Assembly (NCBI GenBank): GCA_041690255.1
Contig: JAWLHU010000014.1
Location: 1 to 64,000, forward strand
Direction: 5' to 3'
Length of the DNA stretch: 64,000 nt
Source of the DNA: JAWLHU01 sp041690255
GTDB lineage: Bacteria; Bacillota; Sulfobacillia; Symbiobacteriales; Symbiobacteriaceae
This document shows, one piece after another, positions 1-7,570 of this stretch. A model generated the notes under the pieces. It saw nothing but the letters and a program-made list of their open reading frames with translations. It ran no database searches and was not told where the DNA came from. Position numbers and translations under genes: made by a program. The stretch's first letter is position 1; the number at the start of each line of letters is the position of its first letter.

Positions 1-23
1 CAGGATCAAACTCTCCGAAGAAA
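1..23 (-). rRNA. 16S ribosomal RNA, 5' end only
   Basis: The first bases of the window are the reverse complement of the universal 16S 5' segment (AGAGTTTGATCCTG), so a 16S gene starts here and runs out of the window on the minus strand. Its exact mature 5' end is uncertain by a few bases. The upstream leader contains CTTGAAAACTAGACA, like the processing-stem region before 16S in Bacillus-type rrn operons. An rrn operon beyond bofA is the usual arrangement near oriC in Firmicutes. Confidence 0.9.
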
Positions 24-140
24 ATTTGTTCGGCTCTTCATGATTACGAGCTTACGCTTGGCTTTACTCTCTTGCACTGTCTAGTTTTCAAGGTTCGAGA
101 GACCATTTCGCTCGCCGTAATTAGCGGCTCGCAGGACGAT

Positions 141-170
141 ATCTTAGCAAATCTGTCGCCGTCTTGTCAA
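141..170 (-). promoter_or_regulatory. rrn promoter P2 (proximal)
   Basis: Minus-strand TTGACA (165-170), an 18-base spacer, then TAAGAT (141-146) preceded by an extended -10 TG. It reads toward the 16S gene. The perfect -35 and position upstream of rRNA make it a likely SigA promoter; the start site has not been measured. Confidence 0.6.
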
Positions 171-227
171 TACACTATTTCTTGGCGTTATCGCCATTCG
201 TTGTGTATCGCATCAGCGACGTTGTTT

Positions 228-256
228 AGATTAGCACAGCCGATGCGGCTTTGCAA
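228..256 (-). promoter_or_regulatory. rrn promoter P1 (distal)
   Basis: Minus-strand TTGCAA (251-256), 17-base spacer, TAATCT (228-233). With the second promoter about 85 bases downstream it forms the tandem arrangement typical of rrn operons. The rest of the 24-388 interval contains no gene that I can support. Confidence 0.5.
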
Positions 257-388
257 GCGCGTTCTGCTTGGAAAGTCTCACCTTCCGAAAGAAAGGGGAC
301 GCTGCTGCGTCCGCGCCTTTCGCTCTGAGCTGATCGGCATTGCGCATTGTAGCACGGCATTGATTCGTCCGCAAGAGACCGGCTTATA

Positions 389-424
389 GACAAAAGGAAT
401 GGGACGGAGTCTATCCTCCGTCCC
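389..424 (-). terminator. gltX rho-independent terminator
   Basis: A perfect 9-bp stem (GGGACGGAG at 401-409 with its complement at 416-424), followed on the minus strand by ATTCCTTTTG. It lies just beyond the gltX stop codon and separates gltX from the rrn promoters. Confidence 0.75.
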
Positions 425-435
425 ACATATCGCAC

Positions 436-1884
436 TTAGGCGTACCTGGCTATCCGATCGATTACACGCTCCCGTCCGACCAAGTGGATGGTCTCAAAAA
501 GGCCCGGGCTTTCCGTCCGGCCTGTGATCGCTACACGAATCGGCTGGAAGGTCTCCTTCGGCTTGAGCCCCATCTCCTCCTGAATGCTGCGAACGAGGCT
601 CTCAATGGCGGGCAGTTCCCACTCCACTGTCCGCAGACCCTCGATCACGCGCCGCAAGAACGGCTTCACAGAATCGGTCAAGAACTTGGCAGCGGCTCCT
701 TCGTTCACCTGGATCTCGTCCCTAAAGAAGAAGTCCGCGATCTCAGGGACCTGGGTGAGAAGGTCAACCCGGGGTTGAACCTGCGCCACCACGTGCTTGT
801 ACCACTCCCAGTTAGCGCGAGCCTTCTCCTCGGTAAACATACCTGACTGAGCTACAAAGGGGAGGGAGAGTTCAGCGAACTCCTCAACACTCTTCTTCCT
901 GATGTACATGCCGTTCATCCAGTTCAGTTTCACCTTGTCAAAGACGGAAGGAGCCTTGGTGCAATCGGCAATGTCAAAGAGGTTAATCAGTTCGTCCTTG
1001 CTCAGGATTTCGGCCCCGGATTCTGCACCGGCCGGGGTCCACCCAAGCAAGCTCATAAAGTTCATAAGGGCATCTGGCAGGTAGCCTTGCTCCCGATAGT
1101 CCCGGATAGAGGCTTCACCCTTCCGCTTGGAGAGCTTACCACGATCCTCGTTCGTCATGTGCCCAAGGTGCCCGATCTCGGGAATGGGCAGGCCAAGGGC
1201 CTTGTAGATCAGCAACTGGACTGGCGTATTGGAGATGTGGCCCTCACCGCGGACGATGTGAGTGATCTTCATAGTTACGTCATCAATCACCACGGCGAAG
1301 TTGTACAGGGGAATCCCGTTGGAGCGCATGATGATGAAATCGCCGATGGAGTCAGTCGGAAACTCGATTGGTCCGCGCACCAGATCGTTGTAGCCAATGG
1401 TCTCCCCGCGGGGCACACGGAAGCGCAGCACATAAGACCGGCCCTGATCCTCAAATGCCTTCTGCTGCTCCGGGGTAAGGTTACGACACCGACCCTTGTA
1501 CTGGTAGACCCGATTCTCAGCTTGAGCGGCTTGGCGGTCGACATCCTCTTCTTCCTTCGTGCAGTAGCACTTGTAAGCATGGCCGGTCTCCAGCAATTGC
1601 TGAGCGTACTTGGCGTACATGTCCAGGCGAGCCATCTGCCGATACGGTGCATAGGGGCCACCCAGGTCGGGGCCTTCGTCCCAGTCCATGCCAAACCAGG
1701 TCAGGTCCTCGAAAATCACTTGCTCCCACTCTGCTCTGGACCGGGCCTGGTCTGTATCCTCAAAGCGGAGAATGAATTTGCCCCCAGACTTGCGCGCCCA
1801 GAGCCAGTTGAATAGGGCCGTATGGACGTTTCCGACATGAATGGGTCCCGTCGGACTTGGTGCAATGCGCACGCGAATGGTCAT
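436..1884 (-). CDS. gltX: Glutamyl-tRNA synthetase
   Basis: Cytoplasmic class I aminoacyl-tRNA synthetase that charges tRNA-Glu, and probably also tRNA-Gln in a lineage using the amidotransferase route (that part is inference). About 482 residues, normal for bacterial GltX. The N-terminus carries the HIGH-type motif (PSPTGPIHVGN) right after the start, and KLSKRKGE is the KMSKS-type loop. I chose the ATG at 1884, giving MTIRVRIAPSP, because AAAGGGG lies about 8 bases upstream; a longer in-frame extension has no support. The gene stands alone behind a glutamate-type T-box and ends at a terminator, so it is probably monocistronic and induced by uncharged tRNA-Glu. Confidence 0.96.
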   Translation of the reverse strand: MTIRVRIAPSPTGPIHVGNVHTALFNWLWARKSGGKFILRFEDTDQARSRAEWEQVIFEDLTWFGMDWDEGPDLGGPYAPYRQMARLDMYAKYAQQLLETGHAYKCYCTKEEEDVDRQAAQAENRVYQYKGRCRNLTPEQQKAFEDQGRSYVLRFRVPRGETIGYNDLVRGPIEFPTDSIGDFIIMRSNGIPLYNFAVVIDDVTMKITHIVRGEGHISNTPVQLLIYKALGLPIPEIGHLGHMTNEDRGKLSKRKGEASIRDYREQGYLPDALMNFMSLLGWTPAGAESGAEILSKDELINLFDIADCTKAPSVFDKVKLNWMNGMYIRKKSVEEFAELSLPFVAQSGMFTEEKARANWEWYKHVVAQVQPRVDLLTQVPEIADFFFRDEIQVNEGAAAKFLTDSVKPFLRRVIEGLRTVEWELPAIESLVRSIQEEMGLKPKETFQPIRVAITGRTESPGLFETIHLVGRERVIDRIARYA

Positions 1885-1921
1885 AGCCGAATCCCCTTTG
1901 CGATCACGGTGATGAGAAAAC

Positions 1922-2165
1922 AAAAAACCCCCGTCCGGTTAGGGACGGGGGTTGACTCCCGCGGTACCACCCTAGGTTAGGCCTCGCGACCTCACTCAGT
2001 CTCCCGCTAACGGAGGAACACCGTCCAGGCTTACTCACTTGGTTCAGCCCAGAAGCTCGAGGGCCTCTTCAGCAGTCGTGGGCGCCGGGCTCACACCTTC
2101 CCCGGCTCGCTTTGGCTCCACGGTGTCGCTTACTATTCCCTGTCTACGCCTTTCAACGTATTCTG
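1922..2165 (-). promoter_or_regulatory. T-box riboswitch of gltX (Glu specifier)
   Basis: The minus-strand leader has the T-box core GGGTGGTACCGCGGG (1958-1972), an upstream stem I with a typical apical region (AGCC...GGTG...AGCCCGG), and a terminator with CCCCCGTCC/GGACGGGGG arms (1928-1951) plus six Ts. A candidate specifier codon GAA (2068-2070) lies about 14 bases after the stem I apical motif, matching glutamate. Uncharged tRNA-Glu would stabilise the antiterminator and allow gltX transcription. Confidence 0.88.
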
Positions 2166-2171
2166 GGCTGT

Positions 2172-2200
2172 ATTCTACCCTGCGTTCACGCAAAAATCAA
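2172..2200 (-). promoter_or_regulatory. Promoter of the gltX T-box transcript
   Basis: Minus-strand TTGATT (2195-2200), 17-base spacer, TAGAAT (2172-2177). It overlaps the last codon of bofA and would start the T-box leader near 2165. Confidence 0.6.
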
Positions 2201-2460
2201 CCCAAAATCCAACGCAGGAGTCCAAGTCCGATAACACCGGGAACCCCCAGTAATCCAGCCAGGACAGCGGTGACGGGGTTCAGGCCCAAATGGAAGCCCA
2301 CATGACCGCCAACGAGGTTGATCACCCATAGCGCCACGCCTGCCACCACGCTGCTACCGGTGATCTTCAGCATGACCTCCAGGGGCTTTGCCAGTAAGTG
2401 GAGGAGGAGGAGCAGAAAAATGATTCCCACCGCGTACCAAAACGCCATGCTTACATCCAT
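2197..2460 (-). CDS. bofA: Pro-sigma-K processing inhibitor BofA family protein
   Basis: Small integral membrane protein, 87 residues, with two or three hydrophobic segments. The C-terminal stretch, with LNPVTA and a Gly/Leu-rich LLGVPGVIGLGLL, is typical of BofA. In Bacillus, BofA sits in the outer forespore membrane and restrains the SpoIVFB protease that activates sigma-K. The start at 2460 is supported by AGGAGGAG 6 bases upstream and gives a 10-base overlap with yaaL. The recR-yaaL-bofA order matches Bacillus subtilis. The family call rests on sequence character and synteny. Confidence 0.85.
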   Translation of the reverse strand: MDVSMAFWYAVGIIFLLLLLHLLAKPLEVMLKITGSSVVAGVALWVINLVGGHVGFHLGLNPVTAVLAGLLGVPGVIGLGLLRWILG

Positions 2461-2744
2461 GGTGACTCCTCCTGCTCCGGGCCGTCGCTCTTGGTTTGGC
2501 GTAGCTGCCGGTAAAGGTAGAGATATTTCCGCCTGGCCGCCTCCATCGTGTAGATCGCATGATCCACCAGTTCGGGCGCCGAAACCGTCTGGAAATAGTT
2601 TTCGGCGGCTTCCCACTCGCGGCGAGCCTCCTCCATTTGTCGGCGGAGGCTCGCTTCCTCTTCCTGTGCCCTCTTCGCCGCCACCTTGGCACTTCGTCCA
2701 AGCCACCCCCGCCAGAGGCCATTCAGATTGAGTTGCGGTTTCAT
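2451..2744 (-). CDS. yaaL: YaaL/DUF2508 family protein
   Basis: A 97-residue charged protein, mostly alpha-helical, with a long predicted coiled-coil (residues about 22-85) rich in Glu, Arg and Ala. No catalytic motif is visible and the family function is unknown. I assign it by its position between recR and bofA and by its size. The ATG at 2744 has GAGGGGG upstream. It overlaps bofA by 10 bases, so the two are probably co-translated. The recR terminator immediately upstream suggests that yaaL-bofA have their own promoter or depend on readthrough. Confidence 0.7.
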   Translation of the reverse strand: MKPQLNLNGLWRGWLGRSAKVAAKRAQEEEASLRRQMEEARREWEAAENYFQTVSAPELVDHAIYTMEAARRKYLYLYRQLRQTKSDGPEQEESPWM

Positions 2745-2830
2745 ACGGTTTTCCCCCTCGCCGGAAAGAGTATGGTCCTTATTCCGGCCTATGACTGGTA
2801 CCCAGTCTTGACTAGGGGAAAACATGGTAA

Positions 2831-2862
2831 ACAAAAAGGCGCCGCTATATTTCGCGGCGCCC
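2831..2862 (-). terminator. recR terminator overlapping its stop codon
   Basis: An 8-bp GC stem (2838-2845 with 2854-2861), an AT-rich 8-base loop, and five Ts on the minus strand (2833-2837). The stem includes the last base of the recR stop codon. Confidence 0.8.
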
Positions 2863-3441
2863 TTCCAAGGCTTTGGCCAGGGTCACTTCATCGGCGTACT
2901 CCAAATCTCCGCCCATTGGGAGACCTCTCGCAATCCGGGTTACCTTGACCCCCAGCGGCTTAATGTACCGGGCAATGTACATGGCCGTTGTCTCACCTTC
3001 GGTGTTGGGGTTGGTGCAGAGAATGACCTCCTTCACCGCCCCATCGCCCAGGCGAGCGACCAGCTCCTTGACCCGAATATCCTCGATCCCGATACCCTCC
3101 ATGGGGTTAAGTGCTCCCTGGAGCACATGATAGAGCCCCTTAAACTCTCGGGTCTTCTCCATGGCCACCACATCACGGGGTTCCTGCACAACGCAGATGG
3201 TCGTCTGGTCCCGATCGGTATTGGCGCAGACCTTGCACGGGTCCTGATCGGTCAGATTGCAGCAGACCGAGCAGTACTTCACCTTTTCGCGAGCATCCAT
3301 AATGGACGTCGCAATGTTTTGCACAACGTGCTTATCCATGTGAAGCAGGTGAAAGGCCAGGCGCTGCGCTGTCTTGGGGCCGATACCCGGGAGCTTCGTC
3401 AGTTCTTCAATCAAGCGGGCAATCGGCTCAGCGTAATACAT
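2845..3441 (-). CDS. recR: Recombination mediator RecR
   Basis: RecFOR-pathway protein that forms a ring on DNA and helps load RecA at gaps. It is 198 residues, the standard length. Visible features are the helix-hairpin-helix (LPGIGPKTAQRLAFHLL, about 17-33), a four-Cys zinc finger (C57, C60, C69, C72) and a Toprim domain beginning near CVVQEP. It is encoded directly after ebfC, only 6 bases away, in the conserved dnaX-ebfC-recR operon. recF, which acts in the same pathway, is in the same window. Confidence 0.97.
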   Translation of the reverse strand: MYYAEPIARLIEELTKLPGIGPKTAQRLAFHLLHMDKHVVQNIATSIMDAREKVKYCSVCCNLTDQDPCKVCANTDRDQTTICVVQEPRDVVAMEKTREFKGLYHVLQGALNPMEGIGIEDIRVKELVARLGDGAVKEVILCTNPNTEGETTAMYIARYIKPLGVKVTRIARGLPMGGDLEYADEVTLAKALEGRREI

Positions 3442-3447
3442 GGGCGT

Positions 3448-3777
3448 TTAGAACAGTCCGGGGATGCGCGGCATACCGCCAGGCATGACCTTCTTCATCT
3501 CGGCCTCGGACATCTCATCTGCCTTCTTCATGCCTTCATTGATCGCAGCCAGGATCAGGTCCTGGAGCATTTCCACATCATCCGGGTCAACCGCTTCCTT
3601 GGCCAGGGTGATCGACTGTACCCGCTTATCACCGGTTACCACTACCTTGACGGTACCGCCGCCGGCGCTGCCCTCCACGGTCTTCTTCGCAATCTCCTCC
3701 TGAGCTTTCATCATGTTGGCCTGCATCTTCTGAACCTGCTTCATCATTTGCTGCATATTGCCGCCGCCAGGGATCAT
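3448..3777 (-). CDS. ebfC: YbaB/EbfC family nucleoid-associated protein
   Basis: A 109-residue DNA-binding protein of the YbaB/EbfC family, which forms tweezer-shaped dimers on DNA. The Met/Gln-rich N-terminal helix (MQQMMKQVQKMQANMMKAQEEI) and the beta section with TVKVVVTGDKRV are characteristic. Its ATG overlaps the dnaX stop by 4 bases (ATGA), implying translational coupling. dnaX-ebfC-recR is one of the most conserved bacterial operons. Start at 3777; a downstream Met at residue 8 is possible but less likely. Confidence 0.94.
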   Translation of the reverse strand: MIPGGGNMQQMMKQVQKMQANMMKAQEEIAKKTVEGSAGGGTVKVVVTGDKRVQSITLAKEAVDPDDVEMLQDLILAAINEGMKKADEMSEAEMKKVMPGGMPRIPGLF

Positions 3778-5420
3778 TGTGAGCCCTCCTCTTTCACTTC
3801 ATGGACAATCTCACTGGGAAAGACGCGCTGGACCCTCTGGAGGAGAGTCTCTTCGGTGGCCTCCTGCTTGGCTGCAGAGCCACCGCCCCCAACCGAACTG
3901 AGCTTGCTGGCCGCTTCGTCAGGTCCGAGGACCTGTACGTCCAGGCCCGCAAAGCCAACGCGCTCGAGTGCTTTTTCAAGGATCGCCTTGTCCTCTTTCC
4001 GTCGGAGCAGGGTCGCATGGACTGGAGTACTAGCCACCACGTAAAGGGTAGACCCCCGCAAACCGCCGATCTTTGCATAGGTGTTCAGCAGGTTATAGCT
4101 GCTGTACCGTGCCTTGCGAATCAACTCTAGCACTTGCTCCCACGCCTGCACAACCCGTTCGACACCCTCACCGACCGGCCCTGCCGGTAGGCTTGAGCCC
4201 GGGGGTTCCGTGTCAGTGGTTTCCGGAGCTGTCTCTTGAACAACCTCGGGCCGGGCCTCCGGCTGGCGTACCTTGCGGGCTGTTGCGGGCTTGGATGCCA
4301 CCTCAGCGGCGGGAGCGATCTCCTCCTGGCCGGCAAAGAGCCCGGCCATCCTGATCAGGCCTACCTCGACCATCAGGCGAGGGGAGGCGGAAAGGCGCAT
4401 TTCGTTCTCCACCTGAGCCAGCAGTCGGATACCGCTGAGGATATGGCGCTGCTCCATGACAGATGCCTGCCGACGCAGGGCATCGAGCGCTTGGGCGGGG
4501 AGATCCAGGACAGAACCACCTGCATCTACCTTGAGGAGCAGGAGGTCACGCAGGTGAGCGAGGTAATCCCGCACTAACTGCCGCAGGTCCTTGCCCTGGC
4601 GGACCATTTCGTCAAGCCATAACAGGGCGCCGCCTACCTCGCCCCGGGCCAGCTCGGCGTCCAACTTCAGGAACTGGTCAAGCGGTGCCGATCCCAGCAC
4701 GTGAAGCGTATCGTCCAGCGTAATGTGGCCACCGGTAGCATAGGCCATGACCTGGTCCAGTAACGAGAGAGCATCTCGCATACCGCCCTCTGCCTGCCGG
4801 CCGATCGCCGTGAGCGCCTCGGGAGTAACGCTCAGATCGTACTTAGCGCATACCTCCTCCAGCCTTCCGATGATCTCTTGGGTCGATAACCGATGGTACT
4901 CGAAGGCCTGGCAGCGGGACAGAATCGTAATCGGAAGCTTCTGCTTCTCAGTGGTGGCCAGCACGAAGATCACGTGTCCGGGGGGCTCCTCCAAGGTCTT
5001 CAGAAGAGCGTTAAAGGCCGGCTCGGAAAGCATGTGAACCTCGTCGATGATATAGACCTTGTACTTGAGGTCTACGGGGGCGTACTTGACCTTGTCCCGT
5101 AGGTCACGGATCTCGTCAATGCCGCGGTTCGATGCAGCATCGATCTCGATCACGTCCATGGTCTCGCCGTTGTTGATGCTCCTGCAGGCCTTGCACTCGT
5201 TGCAGGGCTCACCCTGCGCGGGGTTCAGGCAATTGACCGCCTTGGCCAGAATTCGGGCAACGGTGGTCTTACCCGTACCGCGCGGCCCTGACAGCAGGTA
5301 TGCATGGTGCATGCGATTCTGCATGAGGGCATTTCGCAGGGTGCGGGTGATATGCTGCTGGCCGACCACATCGGCGAAACGTTGCGGGCGGAACTCCCGG
5401 TAAAGGGCCAAATGAGCCAT
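3774..5420 (-). CDS. dnaX: DNA polymerase III subunit gamma/tau
   Basis: Clamp-loader ATPase of the replicative polymerase, 548 residues from its own start. The sequence shows Walker A GPRGTGKTT (45-53), zinc-binding Cys C64/C73/C76/C79, the DEVHML Walker B, and sensor 1 around VLATTEKQKLP. After about residue 365 comes a Pro/Glu-rich linker and a tau-like C-terminal part. The ATG at 5420 is preceded by AGGAGAG about 8 bases upstream. The reading frame is open upstream into the binding-protein gene, with no stop between them (see findings). I saw no obvious slippery sequence for a gamma-producing frameshift. Confidence 0.95.
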   Translation of the reverse strand: MAHLALYREFRPQRFADVVGQQHITRTLRNALMQNRMHHAYLLSGPRGTGKTTVARILAKAVNCLNPAQGEPCNECKACRSINNGETMDVIEIDAASNRGIDEIRDLRDKVKYAPVDLKYKVYIIDEVHMLSEPAFNALLKTLEEPPGHVIFVLATTEKQKLPITILSRCQAFEYHRLSTQEIIGRLEEVCAKYDLSVTPEALTAIGRQAEGGMRDALSLLDQVMAYATGGHITLDDTLHVLGSAPLDQFLKLDAELARGEVGGALLWLDEMVRQGKDLRQLVRDYLAHLRDLLLLKVDAGGSVLDLPAQALDALRRQASVMEQRHILSGIRLLAQVENEMRLSASPRLMVEVGLIRMAGLFAGQEEIAPAAEVASKPATARKVRQPEARPEVVQETAPETTDTEPPGSSLPAGPVGEGVERVVQAWEQVLELIRKARYSSYNLLNTYAKIGGLRGSTLYVVASTPVHATLLRRKEDKAILEKALERVGFAGLDVQVLGPDEAASKLSSVGGGGSAAKQEATEETLLQRVQRVFPSEIVHEVKEEGSQ

Positions 5421-7139
5421 GCATATCTCTCCTGCCGAGTCTGGACTAGCCCTTCCCAATTCTACCCCCATGACGGGTTTCCCTTTCGGCGGAGATTTCC
5501 AGGTGAGGCGATCAGGGTCGATATGGGCGTGGCGCAGGTCGAGGCGGGCGCCCAAAGGAAAGTGGCGCAAGCCTTTCAGCCGAGGCCTGACCGTCCAGTA
5601 ACGAAGCGGATGATACAGGGGGAGGATAGGTAACTCACCCATGAGAATCGCCTCGGCTTCTTTTGCAGCAGGAAGTCGATCCACCCCGTCGTCTTTCGCT
5701 CGCTCCACCGCCTGGCGATACTCCGCGTGAATCCAGCGAGCATCGTTGGCGGGATGATCGGGTGTAAACTGCTCCAACAACTCAAGGGGATCGTCGGTTT
5801 CGGCAACCCAGCCCTGAAGGACCATATCAAACGTTCCGATTCGGACCCGCTCCAGCCGCTCAGCGAAGGGGACCATCTCCCGCTCTATTGTGAGTCCTGG
5901 CAAATTGGCCTGGAGCATGAGGGCAAGTCTTTCAGCCAGCGGGGCCGTCTCCTCAGCGTGTAGCAGCCGAAGCGTGACTTCCTCCATGCCTAATTCCGAC
6001 AGGGTGACCTCCCACAAGTGGCGGGCCAGGATCCTGTCTCCGGCCGGCGGAGTCACACTCTGGGGCTGCGGCCAGCCACCCAAGAGGGAGGGAGGAACCA
6101 GGCTGGCAGCCGGAATGGCCGTACCAGGTGCCACCTGACTCAGCAAGCGTTCCCGGTCGATCGCCAGGTAGAGTGCCCGGCGTAGGTTCAGGTTGGTGAG
6201 CGGCTTCCGCACCTGATTAAGGACCAACCCCATCGTCGCTGGCTGGCTCATGCGCTCCACACCGGTTAGCTCAGCAGCCATAATACCGGGCAGGTAGACC
6301 ATGTCAAGCTGACCGAGGTCCATGAGGCGGAAGGCTTCCCGAGCATCGGGCTCTATGCGGAACACAACATGCTCCAGCCTTACACTGGTGGCATCCCAGT
6401 ATGCCGGGTTCTTGCGCAGGACGACCTCACGGCCCGGAGACCACCTCACCAGCTGGAATGGACCGTTCGACGTTAGCTGCTCTCCAGGGACCCCCTGACC
6501 GCTGCTGGCCTGGCTGATCCGCTGGGGGAAGAAGGCGGGGTGGGCAGTCTGTCCGGGCCACTGTGGGTTGGGGGCCTGCAACCCGACACGAAGCGTATAA
6601 TCGTCGATTACCTTAATCTGAACCCGCTCCCGAAGCTCTGCCCATCTCTTCCCAAAGTCGGCCGCTTTGGGGTCCAGGCCGTTCCAATCCTCCGCGCCCG
6701 CAATGGCATAGAGCCGGTAGGCCTGGTTTGACTCTGTGACAGGATCCAGGGTCCGGTACCAGGCAAAGGCAAACTCTTCAGCGGTAACGGTCTGCCCATC
6801 ACTCCATCGGGCATTCTTCCGGAGGAAGAAGGTGAAGGACCGCCCGTCAGCCGACTCCCAGCGCTCTGCGACACCCGGCTCCAAGATACCGCCCGGCCCC
6901 TGGCGGACAAGCCCTTCCATGAGGTTGCCCAACAGATCCAGGGCAACCGGTTCCGTCGCTTTCGCAGAATCCAGCGAGCCCGGATCCGTGGGCAGGTGAA
7001 TAGTTGCCTGCTGTTTCAAGACGGTCTCGATGCGAGCGGAACCTGACACAGTAGGCTGGGCGTTCGGTTGACTCACAGCACACCCCGCCAACGAGAAGGC
7101 AAACAGCAGCGAGGCTACTCGCTTTATGCATAGATGCAC
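5421..7139 (-). CDS. Peptide ABC transporter substrate-binding lipoprotein, frame open into dnaX
   Basis: About 573 residues of an extracellular solute-binding protein family 5 (OppA/DppA-like). The N-terminus is a lipoprotein signal, a hydrophobic stretch ending in LAGC with the lipidated Cys at residue 20. The body has the family signature region (LEPGVAERWESADGRSFTF, then DGQTVTAEEFAFAW). I start it at the GTG at 7139, which follows GGGGGGAAG; an ATG at 7211 would bury the signal sequence. No ABC permease or ATPase is adjacent, so it is an orphan. The frame lacks a stop and continues through 20 non-homologous residues into the dnaX ATG. Either the genes are fused or a frameshift in a short homopolymer removed the stop. 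Confidence 0.8.
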
Positions 7140-7215
7140 AAATCTTCCCCCCAGACCGAATTCTCGGCAGGAGAAGAGTTCGCGAAAGGTAATGGTTGGT
7201 CCTGCTGCCATACAT

Positions 7216-7253
7216 AAGGAAAAGAGCAGACATCTCCCTCCGGATGTCTGCTC
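7216..7253 (-). terminator. SRP RNA terminator
   Basis: An 11-bp perfect stem (7224-7234 with 7243-7253) and a 3' CTTTTCCTT tract on the minus strand. It lies just after the SRP RNA and before the binding-protein gene, so dnaX transcription must start downstream of it or by readthrough. Confidence 0.75.
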
Positions 7254-7261
7254 CCCTTGGG

Positions 7262-7525
7262 GGTGAATGGAGGCTGTGCACCCACCGTTGAAGACGGCCT
7301 TCCAGGCGGTATCAGCATCGACGGCTCCGGTTGGGCACCCCCGCGCACAAAGAAGATCCCGCTTACCGTTGCTTCCTTCCGGACCTGGCGGGGTTTACGG
7401 GGCTCCAGTCGCGCGGGACCCAGCCATCGACACCACGTGTGCCGGCCTGACCCCACAAGGTCGCTCCTCGGGCGGGGCTTCAATCCCGCTACAGCGGATT
7501 GCGGGTGCAGGGCTCCGCTACGGCC
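7262..7525 (-). ncRNA. ffs: Signal recognition particle RNA, long (Alu-containing) form
   Basis: The minus strand carries the conserved helix 8 segment CAGGTCCGGAAGGAAGCA (near 7366-7386). The 5' and 3' ends pair (CTGCACCC near 7503-7510 with GGGTGCACAG near 7274-7283), giving about 265 nt, the length of the Bacillus/Clostridia long form with an Alu domain. It pairs with Ffh to target membrane proteins. Its position between tadA and dnaX matches scr in Bacillus subtilis. The ends are approximate. Confidence 0.92.
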
Positions 7526-7570
7526 CCATCTAGCACAGCCATGTATGAGTCTACCCACATGACCCCCAGA

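Noticed and set aside
2824..4044. Plus-strand open frame of about 400 codons opposite recR, ebfC and dnaX
   Set aside because: It crosses three well-supported genes and a terminator and has no family resemblance.
3774..5420. Programmed frameshift in dnaX producing gamma
   Set aside because: I found no A-AAA-AAG-type slippery heptamer with a following stem, so a short gamma form is not supported.
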